NCBI GenBank assembly: GCA_002900995.3 | Contig: CM035310.1 | Location: 2,406,138 to 2,470,137, forward strand | Length of the DNA: 64,000 bases | Source of the DNA: Ganoderma boninense | Lineage: Eukaryota > Basidiomycota > Agaricomycetes > Polyporales > Polyporaceae | Direction of reading: 5' to 3' | In this document: piece by piece, positions 47,035-58,995 of the stretch | Position numbering within the stretch: the first letter of the stretch is position 1 | Layout of the letters: each line of letters starts with the position of its first letter | Translations under genes and position numbers: made by a program | The notes under the pieces: model-generated | Told to the model about the DNA's origin: nothing | The model's input: only the letters and a program-made list of their open reading frames with translations | Databases searched by the model: none

Positions 47035-48407
47035 TCATTTGGCCAGGCCAGGCGGAGGCGGGACCGGGCGCTTCGTCGACGGCGAGTGTAGTGGGATCAC
47101 GTGCATACCCACCTCCTTCTCATCCTCATCCTCCGCCTCCCTCTCCCTCTCCTTCTCCATCTCGTTCGCGGTCCCGCGCGGGATTATGGGGGCGCTGATC
47201 GCGGGCCGGGCACCAGGCGTACCAGGCGGTCCTGCGCGGGAGCCAAACGCAGGCGGGACCCTGTGGGCAGTAGTGGTACCTGGGGCAGGCGAGGGCGCGG
47301 GCGGGACACGGCGGGTGGTGGTGGCGGCGGCGCTGTTTTTCCAGGAGTAGGGGTACTTCTGCGCGTCGTCGAGGCGGTCGCGGCGGCGCCCGAGGCAGAC
47401 CGTGCAGCCGGCGAGGGAGAGGAGGATGAGGACGACGAAGGTGAGCCAGAAGCCTGGGGCACAGCGTAGTTAGTGATCAGTCGTTTATTCTGCGTCTTTG
47501 TGGGGGACGACGCAGGCTGATAAAGAGCAAGAGGGGAGGAGGATGGAAAGATGCAGGAAAAAGGGAAGGAAAGGAAGGAAGAGAATTGAAGAAAGGACGG
47601 GATGGAAGGAGACGGAGAATGAGTACGGAGAACTTACCAGGCCCGGTAGCCGTGTCCGACTCGATCCCATCAAGCTTGTTTACCCGCTGCTTGACCCACC
47701 CGTAAAGCGCGATGTCGGCGAGGAACGCGAGGAGCGTCAGGAATGCGGCAATGAACGCCGCGAATGCCGCCGCAAGCCGCGCAGAGGCGCGTTTGAGGAA
47801 GGACAGCCCCAGCGCGACGACTGTGACCGCCGCAGCTGTTTCACGGAGCCACATGGTTTGAGTTTCAATGGGGGACGGGCTCGGGAGGAGGGCGATACGT
47901 ACCGATGGGGTGTATGGCGAGGCCGCGCGTCCAGGAGGCGGTGATGGTCTCGGAGCTCTCGCGGTGGGCATCGTAGAGAGTGGTGGAGTACCCGCCGTGG
48001 TTGGTGTTGCAGACGCGGTCGCCGTTCTGCTGGTACCAACATGCTGCCCTGTGTTCATGTTGTCTTTAGCGAGGAGCTGTGACGAGGAATTGAATTGGAC
48101 CGGCTTACCAAGTGCCAAACTGCGTAAGTTATAGCCCATCGCATGTGCAAGATGACACGACGGAGGCCTGTCAGCAATCGGAGCATACAATCGTGTGTGT
48201 GATAGAGGGAGGACTTACCCGGACAGCCGTAATGGCATTGGTGCCGTTGCCCATGTTCGGAAGGGTGTCCTTGAAGTGAACCCGCACAAAGTCAAGGTCG
48301 GTGAGGTAGGGGAGGGAGATGGAGACGATGAAGAGGAGGATAAAGGAAAGAAAGAGGAACACGATTCCGGGGACCTGGAATGTGCGCGACTTGAAGTTGA
48401 CGGCCAT
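47035..48407 (-). CDS. PalI/SUR7-family four-TM membrane protein
   Basis: 320 aa from exons 48407-48219, 48119-48109 (11 nt), 48048-47903, 47835-47638 and 47453-47035, exact frame. TM1 is IVFLFLSFILLFIVSISLPY, followed by an extracellular loop with FGTWAACWYQQNGDRVCNTN, whose W...C...C pattern is typical of SUR7/PalI proteins. TM2-TM4 are VTVVALGLSFL, FAAFIAAFLTLLAFLADIAL and FWLTFVVLILLSLAGCTVCL. The cytosolic tail is Pro-rich and charged, EMEKERER-like. Members work in pH sensing (Rim9/PalI) or in cortical membrane domains (Sur7); the sequence alone does not decide which. Confidence 0.82.
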
Positions 48408-49469
48408 GTTGAATCCTTCCTGAAAAAAATTTGAAAGAGGTTTCGGTGCACAGCACACGTGAGTGAATTAAACGAAGGAATAGGCGGAAGAAGTCGTGAG
48501 GATCGTCAAAGGAGAAGAAGAGGGGAGGATCAGGGCGACGGGAACCCGAGGTCGAGGATATAGGTCTGGAGATCTATCAAGGGGAAGAGGCTGGAACAGG
48601 CGACTGGAGACGTGCAGCGTGCTCGCCTCGCCCAGAAGGCCCCGGTTGGAGGCGGTGAGGTAGTGCGGAGTGTCGCATTAGTACTCGGAGGTTACGTTTC
48701 AAACAGGAGTGGAACAAAACCGCACTTCTCCGAGCCAAAGTTGGAGCGCATGCGTGGTGGATGCATGCTGGCTCCAAGCCCAGACATCATGAGGCTTGAT
48801 GGGATAAACAGAAAGCGCAAGCTGCAGTCACTGCAAAGCTGTCCACGCCCGCAGCCCAGCGTATTAGTAGACCACGACGGTCTGAGCGACTGCTGAAGGC
48901 ATTGCATTAGTGAGAGCCGTTACTTACAGTAGCCCGTGACCAGTGACGACATGGAGGAAAGACGGAGAGACGTTTCCCGAGGCAATGTCTGTGATGCAGC
49001 GAGGAACACGTGACAGAAGTAGTGAGATGACGGGCGTCTATTTTGGATCTTGTTGAGAGATCTGATTGGAGAGTGGAGTTGCTCACGCCGAGGGGTCGGT
49101 CGGGTTCCGCGGCCCCTTTGCTGGGTTGCCGGCGGAAAGCATCCGACGCTGCTGCTTTGGCAGTGAGAACGATCTTGGCTTGCAACCACCACCTCCTCAC
49201 TGACCCCGCTCTCCTTCAGCCACTTTCGCGTTCCTCGCCTCTCCCACACAACCCAATCACTCTTTGACGCGTTCAAAGAGCCCTTTCGCACCGCCGGCGC
49301 GTGGTCAAGCGCTCCTCGTCCTCTCCTCGCGTAGCCTCCTCTCTCCGCACTCGGGTCTTTGCATATACCGCAGCGCAAAGCAGTTCTTCCGCATACACAC
49401 GACTTCACTCTCCTCCCGCTTGCCGCCCCAGCTCACGCCTCCACATTTACGACCTTTTGCACAACCGAG
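48408..49469. other. Divergent promoter region of PalI-like and H2A.Z genes
   Basis: 1.06 kb between start codons. The last 200 bases before H2A.Z are rich in CTC/TTC and leader-like. No other gene seen. Confidence 0.5.
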
Positions 49470-50209
49470 ATGCCCCCCAAGAAGACCGGAGGCAAGTCCA
49501 AGGCCTCTAACCCGGCTCCACCTCCCACCGACGCGTCTGCCGCGCCCCAACGCACGCTCCAGACACGTAGTCAGAAAGCCGGCTTGCAGGTAAGCACCCC
49601 TTTTCGTCCCTCTGCGCACTCCGCTGGGCCCTCCAAGCTGGAATCACACGGGCCCGGCTGGATTCTGACGTCTTGCTTCCACGCGTACGCCACAGTTCCC
49701 CGTGGGCCGTATCCACAGATACCTCAAGCAGCGCACGCAGTACAACGTCCGCATAGGCGCGAAAGCTGCCGTTTATACCTCTGCGATTCTTGAATATCTC
49801 ACCGCCGAGGTCCTCGAGCTTGCCGGTGCGTGCACATTCGCTTCCTCGTACCATATTTCCGTCGTACCGCGCGTCACGCTCGCGTTTCCGCGGGCGCGGT
49901 CCAGTGGCACCTGGAATGCTGACTATATGCGCCCGCTACCCACAGGAAACGCGTCCAAGGACTTGCGCGTGAAGCGCATCACTCCACGCCATCTGCAGCT
50001 CGCCATCCGCGGGGACGAAGAGCTCGACACGCTCGTCCGCGCGACTATCGCAGGTGGAGGTACGTCCATCCCTTTCATCTCGTGCTTGTTTTTGTTCGGG
50101 ATGTCCTTCGACGACCTGACGCACACCGGCCTCGATAGGTGTCCTGCCATTCATCCACAAGAGTCTCACGCAGGGCAAGCAAAAGAAGGGCGACGTGCCC
50201 CCACAATAG
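49470..50209 (+). CDS. HTZ1: Histone variant H2A.Z
   Basis: 144 aa from exons 49470-49589, 49696-49825, 49946-50059 and 50139-50209, exact frame. [20 protein letters not shown] opens the histone fold; [20 protein letters not shown] and [20 protein letters not shown] follow. H2A.Z-specific features are [20 protein letters not shown] with the extended acidic patch, [13 protein letters not shown], and absence of the SQE tail of canonical fungal H2A. It marks promoter-flanking nucleosomes, placed by SWR1. The N-terminal tail is lysine-rich ([11 protein letters not shown]). Canonical H2A is intron-poor and usually paired with H2B; here no H2B gene lies nearby. Confidence 0.94.
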
Positions 50210-50684
50210 ACGGATCGGCCTCTCGCTTGCTGCCGGTGTCTTTGTCCCCATACGTTGTTCGGTTGCGTTACCCTCGTTTGGTCGTATTCCCGTGGAGATG
50301 GCTGCTCTGGCTCGAACGCTGACGTTGCGCTCACGAGTGCTTCGTATGCCGCTCGTTGTGCGCGCCAAGGCTACGTTTGTCATGCTGTCGATGTCTGGTT
50401 TTGTACAGTATATTGATCTGTGTATGTATGTGTTGCTATGCTGACGATGTAGCGTCACGTCCTGCCTGGCCTTGCGCGAAAGGTGATAAAAAAGAGCGTT
50501 GATGGCAGAGGAATGCAGATTTAACGGTAATTCATGTTTCGCTGTTGTCATCTGACAGCGTTGCAGCGAGTCCAAGGTGAAAGGTCGAGTAATATCAAGG
50601 CTCTTCCGAGGTATGACTAGAAATACACGAACTACAAATGCCTTCTGATAACTTCTCCTGCATATACACTAGCGCAGCGTCTTC
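50210..50684. other. Intergenic, convergent
   Basis: 475 bp between the stops of H2A.Z (+) and the CsbD-like gene (-); no feature. Confidence 0.5.
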
Positions 50685-51355
50685 TTAGTCGTGCGGCGCG
50701 CGCCCCTCGCCCATCGCTGCCGCCTTGCCACCCGACTCGCGCAATTCGCCCCGCTCGTGCATCTCCGGATTCTTCGTTATCTTGCCGACGACCTGCCAGA
50801 ACAAAGCGTCAGCGACAAATTCCTCACATCAAGAAGGCGACGCGCGTACCTTCTGCGTCTTACCGACAAGCTTGTCCGCCGCCGACGCATGCGTCTCGGG
50901 CAAGTCCTCGCGGCCCCCAATTGCGACGCCGCCTGCAATTCGTTCGTGTCTCGTCAGCCTCCTCGTCGATCCAACACGAAATATGCAGGAACAGGGACAG
51001 GAACGGGAACAGGAACGGACGGACCTCGCTCAGTCGGCTGCACGCCCAGCGGCCGCTCCTCCGTCCACGCATTGCGCCCCTCGGCGCCGTACGCGCCGCT
51101 CGGGTACTGGTCCTGGACCTGCTGGTCGGGCGCGGCGAGCCGGTCCTCGAACGACTCGGGGTCGCGCACGTCGTCGTCTCGCGCACCAGCGCCCTTACCT
51201 GCGCCGCGACCCACCTGGGTCCGCGCGGCGCCCGGGAGGACGTCGGACGACTTGTGCAGGTGGTGCTGCGTCGGCGGGGCGTCGTTTGGGCCCCAGGCCG
51301 CGGCGGGGTCGAGGCTGGGGTTGGAGTTGGGGTTGGAAGCGGAAGCGGAGGACAT
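50685..51355 (-). CDS. CsbD-like stress protein
   Basis: 173 aa from exons 51355-51025, 50932-50850 and 50792-50685, exact frame. The N-terminal 110 residues are disordered (Asn/Pro/Ser/Gln-rich, ending NAWTEERPLGVQPTERGG). The C-terminal part ASAADKLVGKTQKVVGKITK, HERGELRESGGKAAAMGEGR and the end APHD match fungal CsbD-like proteins, small hydrophilic products often raised under stress. Molecular function is not established. A TATA-like CATATAAG sits about 225 bases upstream at 51578. Confidence 0.78.
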
Positions 51356-52266
51356 GGCGTGTGGCGGGGGTGTGCTTGGGTGTGTGGAAGTCAGAGGAGG
51401 GGTTGCGGGCGAGGTCGCGTGCTCGACTAGGGAGGCGTTGGGCTGTACGAGGTCCGTCGTGAAGAAGTTGTCGGGGACTGAGCCTTGATTGACTGGTTGG
51501 GTGTGGGTGGTTGTGGGGATGGATTGAGCTCGAAGCTTGTGAGTCGGTGAGGGATTTGAGCTGGGTGGTTTAGAGGGCTTATATGCGCGTGAGGAGGCTA
51601 ACGTCCGCTGTGGAGGGTTAGTGGAGGAGGACGGAAGGTGACGTCAAGAACGTCATATCCAAACGGTGTTGGACCTCGGCGTTCCCACTCTCCACTGTTC
51701 AATGTACCATGTTTCATGTTGGTGGGACGGCCTGCTGGTGGTGCCGTACACCACTCACTACGTACGAGGCGTCAAGTGCAGGGTACACCGAAGGTCAAGG
51801 CCTGGCCCACCTTAGGGAGAGTCAGAGGGTAAGTCAGAGGACCGAGCGCCATGGCGACGTCACTGCATGTCTCTGCAGCCGATTTTTGCTGTTCCCGTCT
51901 CTCAAAAAGAAGGTTTTTAGAAAACTAGAGTGGTGCACGATTCATTGTCTTCTCTATGCATGTAGCTGTAAAGTATGTACTCGATACTATAATGCGCATA
52001 AGATACATGTTAAGTGATTGTGGGATGGATATGCAGGTGGCAGTTAGCCGGCGGTCAGTGCTGTCTAGGCAGAGGCAGATAGATGTATACGATGACGAGC
52101 GAATTATAGGTGTAGTGGTGGCGTGCGGCGAAGGCGAAAGCGAAAGCAATGCGTACGAAGATCCCATGGAGCAATCCAAGGCAGAGACAACCAAGAGGGC
52201 GCGGAAGAAAGCGGATAGCGGTGTGCGGCGGGGCGTCGAACAGAGAGACTCGAACAGAGGAAGACC
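51356..52266. other. Intergenic
   Basis: 911 bp between the CsbD-like start and the RPO41 stop, both minus strand. AT-richer from 51890 to 52100, probably RPO41 3' UTR. Only the TATA-like box noted. Confidence 0.5.
51578..51585 (-). promoter_or_regulatory. TATA-like box of the CsbD-like gene
   Basis: CATATAAG on the minus strand, about 225 bases before the ATG at 51355. It suits an inducible gene with a longer leader, but it is only a sequence match. Confidence 0.3.
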
Positions 52267-55200
52267 TCACGAGAAGAAGTACTGCGACTCCTTGATCGCG
52301 CTGACGTCGAACTTGCCCTTCTCAGGCAGCGCCGGGAAGATGTCGACGAGGTTCACGAACTTGCCCGCCAGGCGCGCCTCGATATCCCCGGACTTCTTGC
52401 GCGGGCCGCGCTTCTTCTTGGGCTTCGGCTTCTCCTCAGCCTCCTCGCCCTCGCCCTCGCCCTCGAAGTCATCCTCGTGTCCGTCGTCAGCGAGTAGCGC
52501 ATCCTCGTCAGGCTTCTCCTCCTCGGCGACGCCCTCGGTGAGCAGCTGCGCGTCCTCGGTGGACACGCCGAGCTGCTCTGGGGAGAGGTTGAGCTTCTTG
52601 AACGCGGCCCCTTGGAGCGTCACGAGGGGCACCTTGTAGTCCTTGTAGCGCTCCTTGAACTAATGACCAACCACGTCAACTTCCCTTCCGGACCTCAGAT
52701 AGCACAAGTAAAAGGAGCAACACTCACCTCGTCGTAAAGACCCTTGAGCACGTCCGACGAATGGAGGGCGATGAACGTGTCGCGGATGATCGCGGACATC
52801 TGGTCGATGCTGCTGGGGTGCGTCCAGTACGAGTCGTGCACGGACGCGAACGAGAGGCCCTGCGCGCGGCACTCGAGCGCGGTGAGCATCATGTGCGTCG
52901 CGTCGAGGCTGTGGATGAAGTTCGGCGGGAACGCCGACGCCTGCTTCTGCGAGTTCACCGTCGACGGCAGCGACGGGTCCGAGATGAACACCGTCTGCAG
53001 CGCCGTCATCACCTGCTTGCGCTTCACCGCGCGGTACGGCTGCACGATCGGCAGCCCGAGCGGCGTCGTCCACACCACCGACGTCATCTGCTCCTTCTTC
53101 CACCGCGGCTCCTGCTTGCGCGCCCGCGACGCCGGCTTCGGCTCCGTGAACGACTGCACGAGCCGGTCCTGCGGGATCGCCTTCGCGACTAGCCGCGCGC
53201 ACATGTTCAGCCAGTTCTGGATGTCCTTCGCGCCCTTGAACAGGTCGCCGATGGACGCGAGCACCTTCTTGGCGAGGTACGCGGCCGCGTGCCAGCACAT
53301 CTCCACAGGGATGTCGCCACGATCCTTCAGCTGACGCTCAATCTGGTCACGAGCTCCGATATATGTCACGCCGTACACGGTGGTCATGACCTACAGCGGC
53401 GAGGAGATTCCATGAGTCCAACTCCAGCGCATCGAAAAGGCGAGACGGTGCTTACCGTTTGCTTGACGACCTTGCGAGAGATCTTGCCGGCGAGAAGCTT
53501 CGCGTACTCGTTGTCGGCTTGGATGTCCTTCTGGATCGAGTCCTCGACCATGTTCGCCACGTAGGTGTACACGTCCGAAGGCCGGTCCGCCGCTGCCAAG
53601 TTGACCTGCGCCGCACCCTGCGCATCACCGCCAAGCGCGGCATAGTGCTGCAGACCGTTACAGGTACCGTCCTGGTGCACAGGCAGGCCGCACTCGTACG
53701 CCTCCGGAACAGGCGAGCGCAGCGCAGCGGTGAGCTCTATACATGTTGCAAGGCACTGCCACGGGTCGTCGGCCTTCGTCCACCAGCGGCCGCCCTCGAG
53801 CGGCTTGTCCGCGGAGTCGAAGATCTCGTCGAGGTGCGTGTGGACGTACTCGACGCGCTCGTCGAAGCTCGCCTTGTCGTACCCGTACAAGTTCGCAAGG
53901 TGGATCTTGAGCCAGCGGAGGCCGCGCTCGCCGAGGGCCTTCTTCTCCTGGAACATGAGCAGGCCACGCGACAGGTCGTCGCCGATGTGCGACAAGTGCG
54001 GCGGGATCGGGTACGCGCGCCCACGGAAGTCGACGTTGTGCGGGAAGAAGATGGTGTCCCCAAGGAACGCACGGGCGATGTCGACCTTGTAGTTGACGCT
54101 GCACCGGTCGGAGTGGTTGGCCGCCTTGGCCTGCATCCACTGCTTCTGCCGCGTGAGGTAGACAACCTTCGCCTTGTTGTCCGTGTCCATGTTGTCTGGC
54201 CGGACCGGCTCGGGCTCGACAGGCACCGCGGGTGGGATCTTGCAGAACTTGTCGCCAGAATTCCACACCTGCAGAACGACATCGAATACTCCTCGGTTGA
54301 TCACCCACGGCGTGCTGCCCAACACGTCCAGACCCGCGAAGACGAGTTCGAGTCGGCCGGCCTCTGACGCGTGCCGAAGGTAGACCTCTTGCTCGCGCGA
54401 GTCTTTGAAGCGCATTGCATACGACCGGTTGTACATGTACCCACCGTTATTGTAGCTTAGCCACGGTTTCGGCCTTACAAGCATCGGCAGGTGACGTGGA
54501 TGGAGAGTGTCGAAGAGGGCGTCCTTTGACATGCGGTCTGCGACCGCGGGGTTCAGCTTGATCACCCCGAGCTTGTGGCCGCGCTGGTACTCGTACGTGT
54601 GGAAGAACGCAGGCTGCTGCTCGGAACTACCATGAAACAGTCAGTCAAGTGGTCTCCAGGGAACTACAAATGCTCACATTCGCTCGCCGGTTCGCGAATC
54701 CTTCATCGTGCGACTGACAGTCGCGACATCCATGATGCAGTCGACCAGGAACGACCCAACCTTAACACGGATCAGCTGTCCCCACTCCGATGTCCACTCC
54801 TCCGAGTCCTCCATGTATTTCCGCGCGGTCACCCGTCGTGCGTACAAATCCTTGTACCCGTCTGCAGTGAAGACGTTTTGAGCGCCTGCTCGCGGAGTCG
54901 TTGACGTGGGCACTGGCATAGAGATGTTGTTTTTCTTGCACATTTCCGCCCTGTACTCGGCTTCAACAGCCCGCCCCACAGACAGCAGAGCGCGAGCGGT
55001 CTTCATCCCGTCCTGGACGCCGCCAGAGTTGTGCAGGTGCATAATCTCCATAATCGTGATAAGCGACAGTTTCTCGGGCGACAGTAGTTTGAGGAATGGG
55101 CTCAAGAGGATTTCTTCGTTCTTCGTTGGTCGCTTCGTTTTTTTCATCCGCTCTAATACATTCTCAGTGCACGCGCCTCTGAAACGTGTGCGAAAATACG

Positions 55201-56544
55201 CACCGATGACGCGCTCTTCAACAACGAGATTCTCCACCTCGGCCTTGATACGAACCTGGAGCTTTTGGTGCCAGTCCCACATCCAAGACTTCAGGTCACC
55301 GGACCGTAGACCCCTACTTGGCAGCCCAAGATCGTCCATCATCTCTGACTGATGCTTCATCCGCTCCACCGCGACGTTGTAAACAGATAACTCCAGTAAC
55401 TTCTGTCGGCCAGCAAGGTCTTCGGACAACACCCGCCGTGCGAGGACTACTGCCGATAGATGTCGTCGAAGAGTGTCGAGGTTAAAAGGAATCTCGCCGT
55501 CGGGCTGGGTCTGCACGTCTTCGTCGGCCGAGAGCTGCGTGAGCGTGCCATCGTCTTGCTGGACGACCTCGATGTGCTACAACCAGTGCGTTGGCTACCG
55601 AACCGCGCGAAGAAACGCATAAGACGCACCTTGCGCTTCATGACAGGTACCACCTCGGGAACGTCCTCCAGGGGATCCTCCAGCTGCTTGCCTAAAAAGT
55701 CCGCAAGGCCGAGCTCATTCACAATGCTCGCTAGACCCATATCTGCCGCCGCCCTTGAGAGCGCCTTGATCGCCTCTATGCCCTCCTCGTTTGACGTGAA
55801 CGTGCGGTCGGAGACAACGAGGACAGGCGATATTTGCCGGCCAATGATGTTGCGCAGTAGCGAGACCGGGTCGTGCACCTCCGCCCCGCTGATGAACACC
55901 GGCCAACGGCCGTCGGGGTTGTGCCGAAGCCACGCCTGGAGCATGAGCGCGTACGTGCTCGGGGTGGGGCTCACCTTCTCGTGTCCACCCTCCATGTCGT
56001 TGTACAACGCCCACGCGTCCTCGAGCCAGTTGGCGCGGTTGAGCTCCTCTCTGCTGGCCATCTCCAAGTACGCCTCTATGAGCGAGTTGTACATCGGGGC
56101 CTCGAGAATGGGGTCGCCCTGCCGGGTGTCACGGAGACGTTCAAAGATGAGCTTCGCGCGCGGGACGTCCTGGAGGTCGCGGAGACAGGCGTCGACAACC
56201 GCCACCTGGTCCTGCGTGGGCGCGTCGGTGAAAAAGAGGTCGCTGGGCGTCGCAATCGCGTCCTCCGGCAATGGCGCGGGGAGAATGGTGTACGGACTCC
56301 GTCGGGCGAGGAAGCCATGCATGTCGGGGTGGATGGAGGAAGACCTGCTCTCCGAACCAGACGACGAAGGCATGAAGGCGGGATAGTCCGCGGACGGACC
56401 TGTTGGCAACGCGGTCGCATGGGCCGCCTGAGCAACCTTTTTGGTGGGCGTAGAGTAGAGGCGAGCCGGTCGAGGGAGAGTCTGACGAGTGTAGGAGACA
56501 AGGGCCGCTCCGCGAGCTGCGTTCCGTCGTGTGAGCGGGATCAT
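52267..56544 (-). CDS. RPO41: Mitochondrial DNA-directed RNA polymerase
   Basis: 1,346 aa from exons 56544-55630, 55576-54678, 54626-53456, 53390-52728 and 52659-52267, exact frame. Phage-type polymerase transcribing the mitochondrial genome. A basic leader (IPLTRRNAARGAALVSYTRQ) suits import; the N-terminal third is PPR-like (MYNSLIEAYLEMA, TYALMLQAWLRH). Catalytic motifs: NVDFRGRAYPI, HQDGTCNGLQHYAALGGD (motif A Asp), RKVVKQTVMTTVYGV (O helix) and SVHDSYWTHP (motif C Asp). It ends IKESQYFFS, the conserved aromatic C-terminus. Between the last helices lies an insertion of about 70 residues, acidic then Lys/Pro-rich (EKPKPKKKRGPRKKS), not seen in yeast Rpo41 as I recall it. Long exons are intact throughout. 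Confidence 0.95.
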
Positions 56545-57066
56545 CGTCGTCGACAGTCGGCGGAGAGGAAGAGGCTTTTAAGAAGGGTCAGGGGGCGAAC
56601 CAGCGAAGATTCCCTCCTCCAGCGCAGTCCACGGGGGCAGCTTCTGGGCAACTTGCGTTGGCGGCCTCATCGCTGTCGCAAAATATTGGCGCCATTCTGT
56701 TTGTCCCGGCCAAACACTGCCACGTGGATCCGCCTGTCCCAATCTGGAAGGGCGGGATTGATCCGTCAACTCCCACTTTGGGTCTAGCCCCGACGCCATT
56801 TGGTTAGTGGCCCATTTACCGTATATTTCTTTTTCCCCTCATAAACTTATCATAGGGATGCCTAACAATGACTTCAATTTTTACCGTTAGGAGCAGGCTC
56901 CATCCGTCTGTGGGCTGTAACTTCGCGTTCATTGCAGCATACAGGTTGGAATAGGACTAACCAATCCCGAATTCAGCACCGGATTATTCATTCGAGATAA
57001 ACCGAAGCTACAGTATACGGAAAGTGTCAAACGCTATCAAACTATTGGAGCCTTCGAGTATCATTC
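56545..57066. other. Intergenic
   Basis: 522 bp upstream of RPO41; the stop of the next minus-strand gene is at 57067. Nothing recognised. Confidence 0.5.
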
Positions 57067-57824
57067 TCAGACGAGCCCTACCACCACGAGACCCGCTGCA
57101 CCTGCAACACCCCAACCAAGCCTTTCCTTCAGGGCCCCATTCTTGGTCGAGGTAGGAGATGGCATACTCCCAGTGCTGGAAGCCGTTCCACTGCTAGAAG
57201 TGGCCGCAGCCGTGGGGATGGCACCAGACCCGGTGTCCGGAATCTGGACCGCCATGAGGGTCTGAAGCGACGTGGACCCGGAGGTGATGATCGTCGTCGT
57301 TGTGCCCGACAGGACGCCCACAATTTTTCCAGAGAAAAAACAAGCAGCGGGTGCCTCTCCGCTACTCTCGGTAGCAGTTGCGAGCGAGCACTCCCCCGTC
57401 GCAGTGACCGACGCGGTAATGCCGTCTATGACGGTATTAACCGCCCCAACCTCTTGCGCGTTCGTTGCGTCTGCGACGAGAGTGCCTGTCACTGCATTAG
57501 CCGGGAAAATGTGATGCAATATAGGCGATGGAGGTACCACGTACCTTGAAGGAACTCTGTGTTCGTGAACGAGCCGCTGGTCACGCCAACGCCGACCGAC
57601 CAGGAGGTATGTCCCTCTGCATCTGTTCCGAGAAAGTTCGCCGTGATGGCCTGATCTGGGTCGGCGAAGGGGACTAGCAGCGATACGACCGCGCCCGAGA
57701 CATCTGAGCTCAAAATTAGTAAACAAAACGCGCACGGCGGGAAAACAGTAGATGAGACGAACAGTAGCAGCGGCTGAGGGCCGACCCTAGGAGAAGAAAC
57801 CCAATGGATAACTTGTAAATCATG
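57067..57824 (-). CDS. Secreted Ser/Thr-rich, probably GPI-anchored protein
   Basis: 214 aa from exons 57824-57764, 57703-57545 and 57491-57067, exact frame. Signal peptide MIYKLSIGFLLLGSALSRCY; the middle has ITANFLGTDAEGHTSWSVGV and VTGTLVADATNAQEVGAVNT with few cysteines. A Ser/Thr stretch (AAATSSSGTASSTGSMPSPT) precedes a hydrophobic C-terminus (GWGVAGAAGLVVVGLV), the usual GPI pattern. It resembles unannotated fungal secreted proteins; no enzymatic motif. Confidence 0.75.
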
Positions 57825-58995
57825 TTGTCAAAGGAAGATCAAGCAGTGGAGTGGCGCAACGAGCTGCCTGCAAGCTCGGAGGAATGAACAGAGAGTTGTA
57901 GAAGAAGGTCGAAGTGGCTGTATGTTTGACGTACCACCGGAGGGACTGACTTTAAATACCGCCCTCCCCAGGCCGTGCATGCTATGCTCAACTATAACCG
58001 TTCGGTCGTGGGATTGAGGACGACATCATACCGGCGGACACCATACGAAGGAAAAGTTAAGAACTTCTGTGTAAAAAGAACGAGCAACCATCAGCGTTGG
58101 CGAGAGATGAAGAAGACATAGATATCACGACCTTACCAAGATTTGGGGAATGAACTTGGACATTCGGCAATACTCATTGCACCCACTAGCGAGGTTCCAA
58201 GCAAAGGTGGGGCCAGCGTTGACGCCAATGGATGCAATATTGGGCCGCACCCACTGTGAGCGGTGTCAGTGCCACTTCAAATGCGGCAGGACAACATGAA
58301 GATCGGCGGCGTGTGTTCGGGTCTTTGCATCCGTGCGTATTCCTAACTTCTCCGACTACGGCAGGAATGCGTCAAAACGAAATGAGCAAGGCGGACTCGC
58401 ACCTGAAATTTGGAACCCACCTTCTCTGTTCCGTTGCTGACCTCCTTACTACTGGGATCGGCGAGGTTGTATCATCGTTTCTCCGATGGCGACAGTCCCA
58501 GTACACGAAGTACCTTCCGACCATGAATCGAGGTCCGTCCCTACGAACGCCTTGACCGCCAGCCGTCTGCTCCCGCGGTTACCGTGAGTCGGTTCGGGAA
58601 TTTGATTCAGGGCCAGGGGAAGTGGCCGTTCATCGTGGGTGCAGTACTGTAGCAATAACGTTCACCTCTCGGATGTTCGTAGGCTACGTAGTAGCAGGCG
58701 TAGGAAGGCGTACACGTCCTTTGGTCCTCTACGTATATATCAAAGAAGGTCAGAGAAGCCAACTGAATGTTGTCATAGTAACAACTTCTAAGCGATCGGC
58801 AGGAGGAAGGCCCGAACATGATGCACGTTCACAAGTTCCTCAATAAGCGGAGTCTTAACCACCCTCGGCAACTCCGGTCGCAGGAGCTGCAAAATATTGG
58901 AAGCAGTGGACTATAGGAAGAATGCATATACCAGCAATGCTTCATTCAGCATATCAGACATTTGTTGCACATCAGAACCGACCAAACTGCGGCGT
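57825..58995. other. Intergenic
   Basis: 1.2 kb between two minus-strand genes. Contains only the TATA-like element at 57951; open frames are short. Confidence 0.5.
57951..57958 (-). promoter_or_regulatory. TATA-like box of the secreted-protein gene
   Basis: TATTTAAA on the minus strand about 127 bases upstream of the start at 57824. Confidence 0.35.

Noticed and set aside
53459..54367. Plus-strand open frame of 302 codons
   Set aside because: It is antisense to the RPO41 catalytic exon and consists of Val/Arg/Leu-rich shadow sequence.
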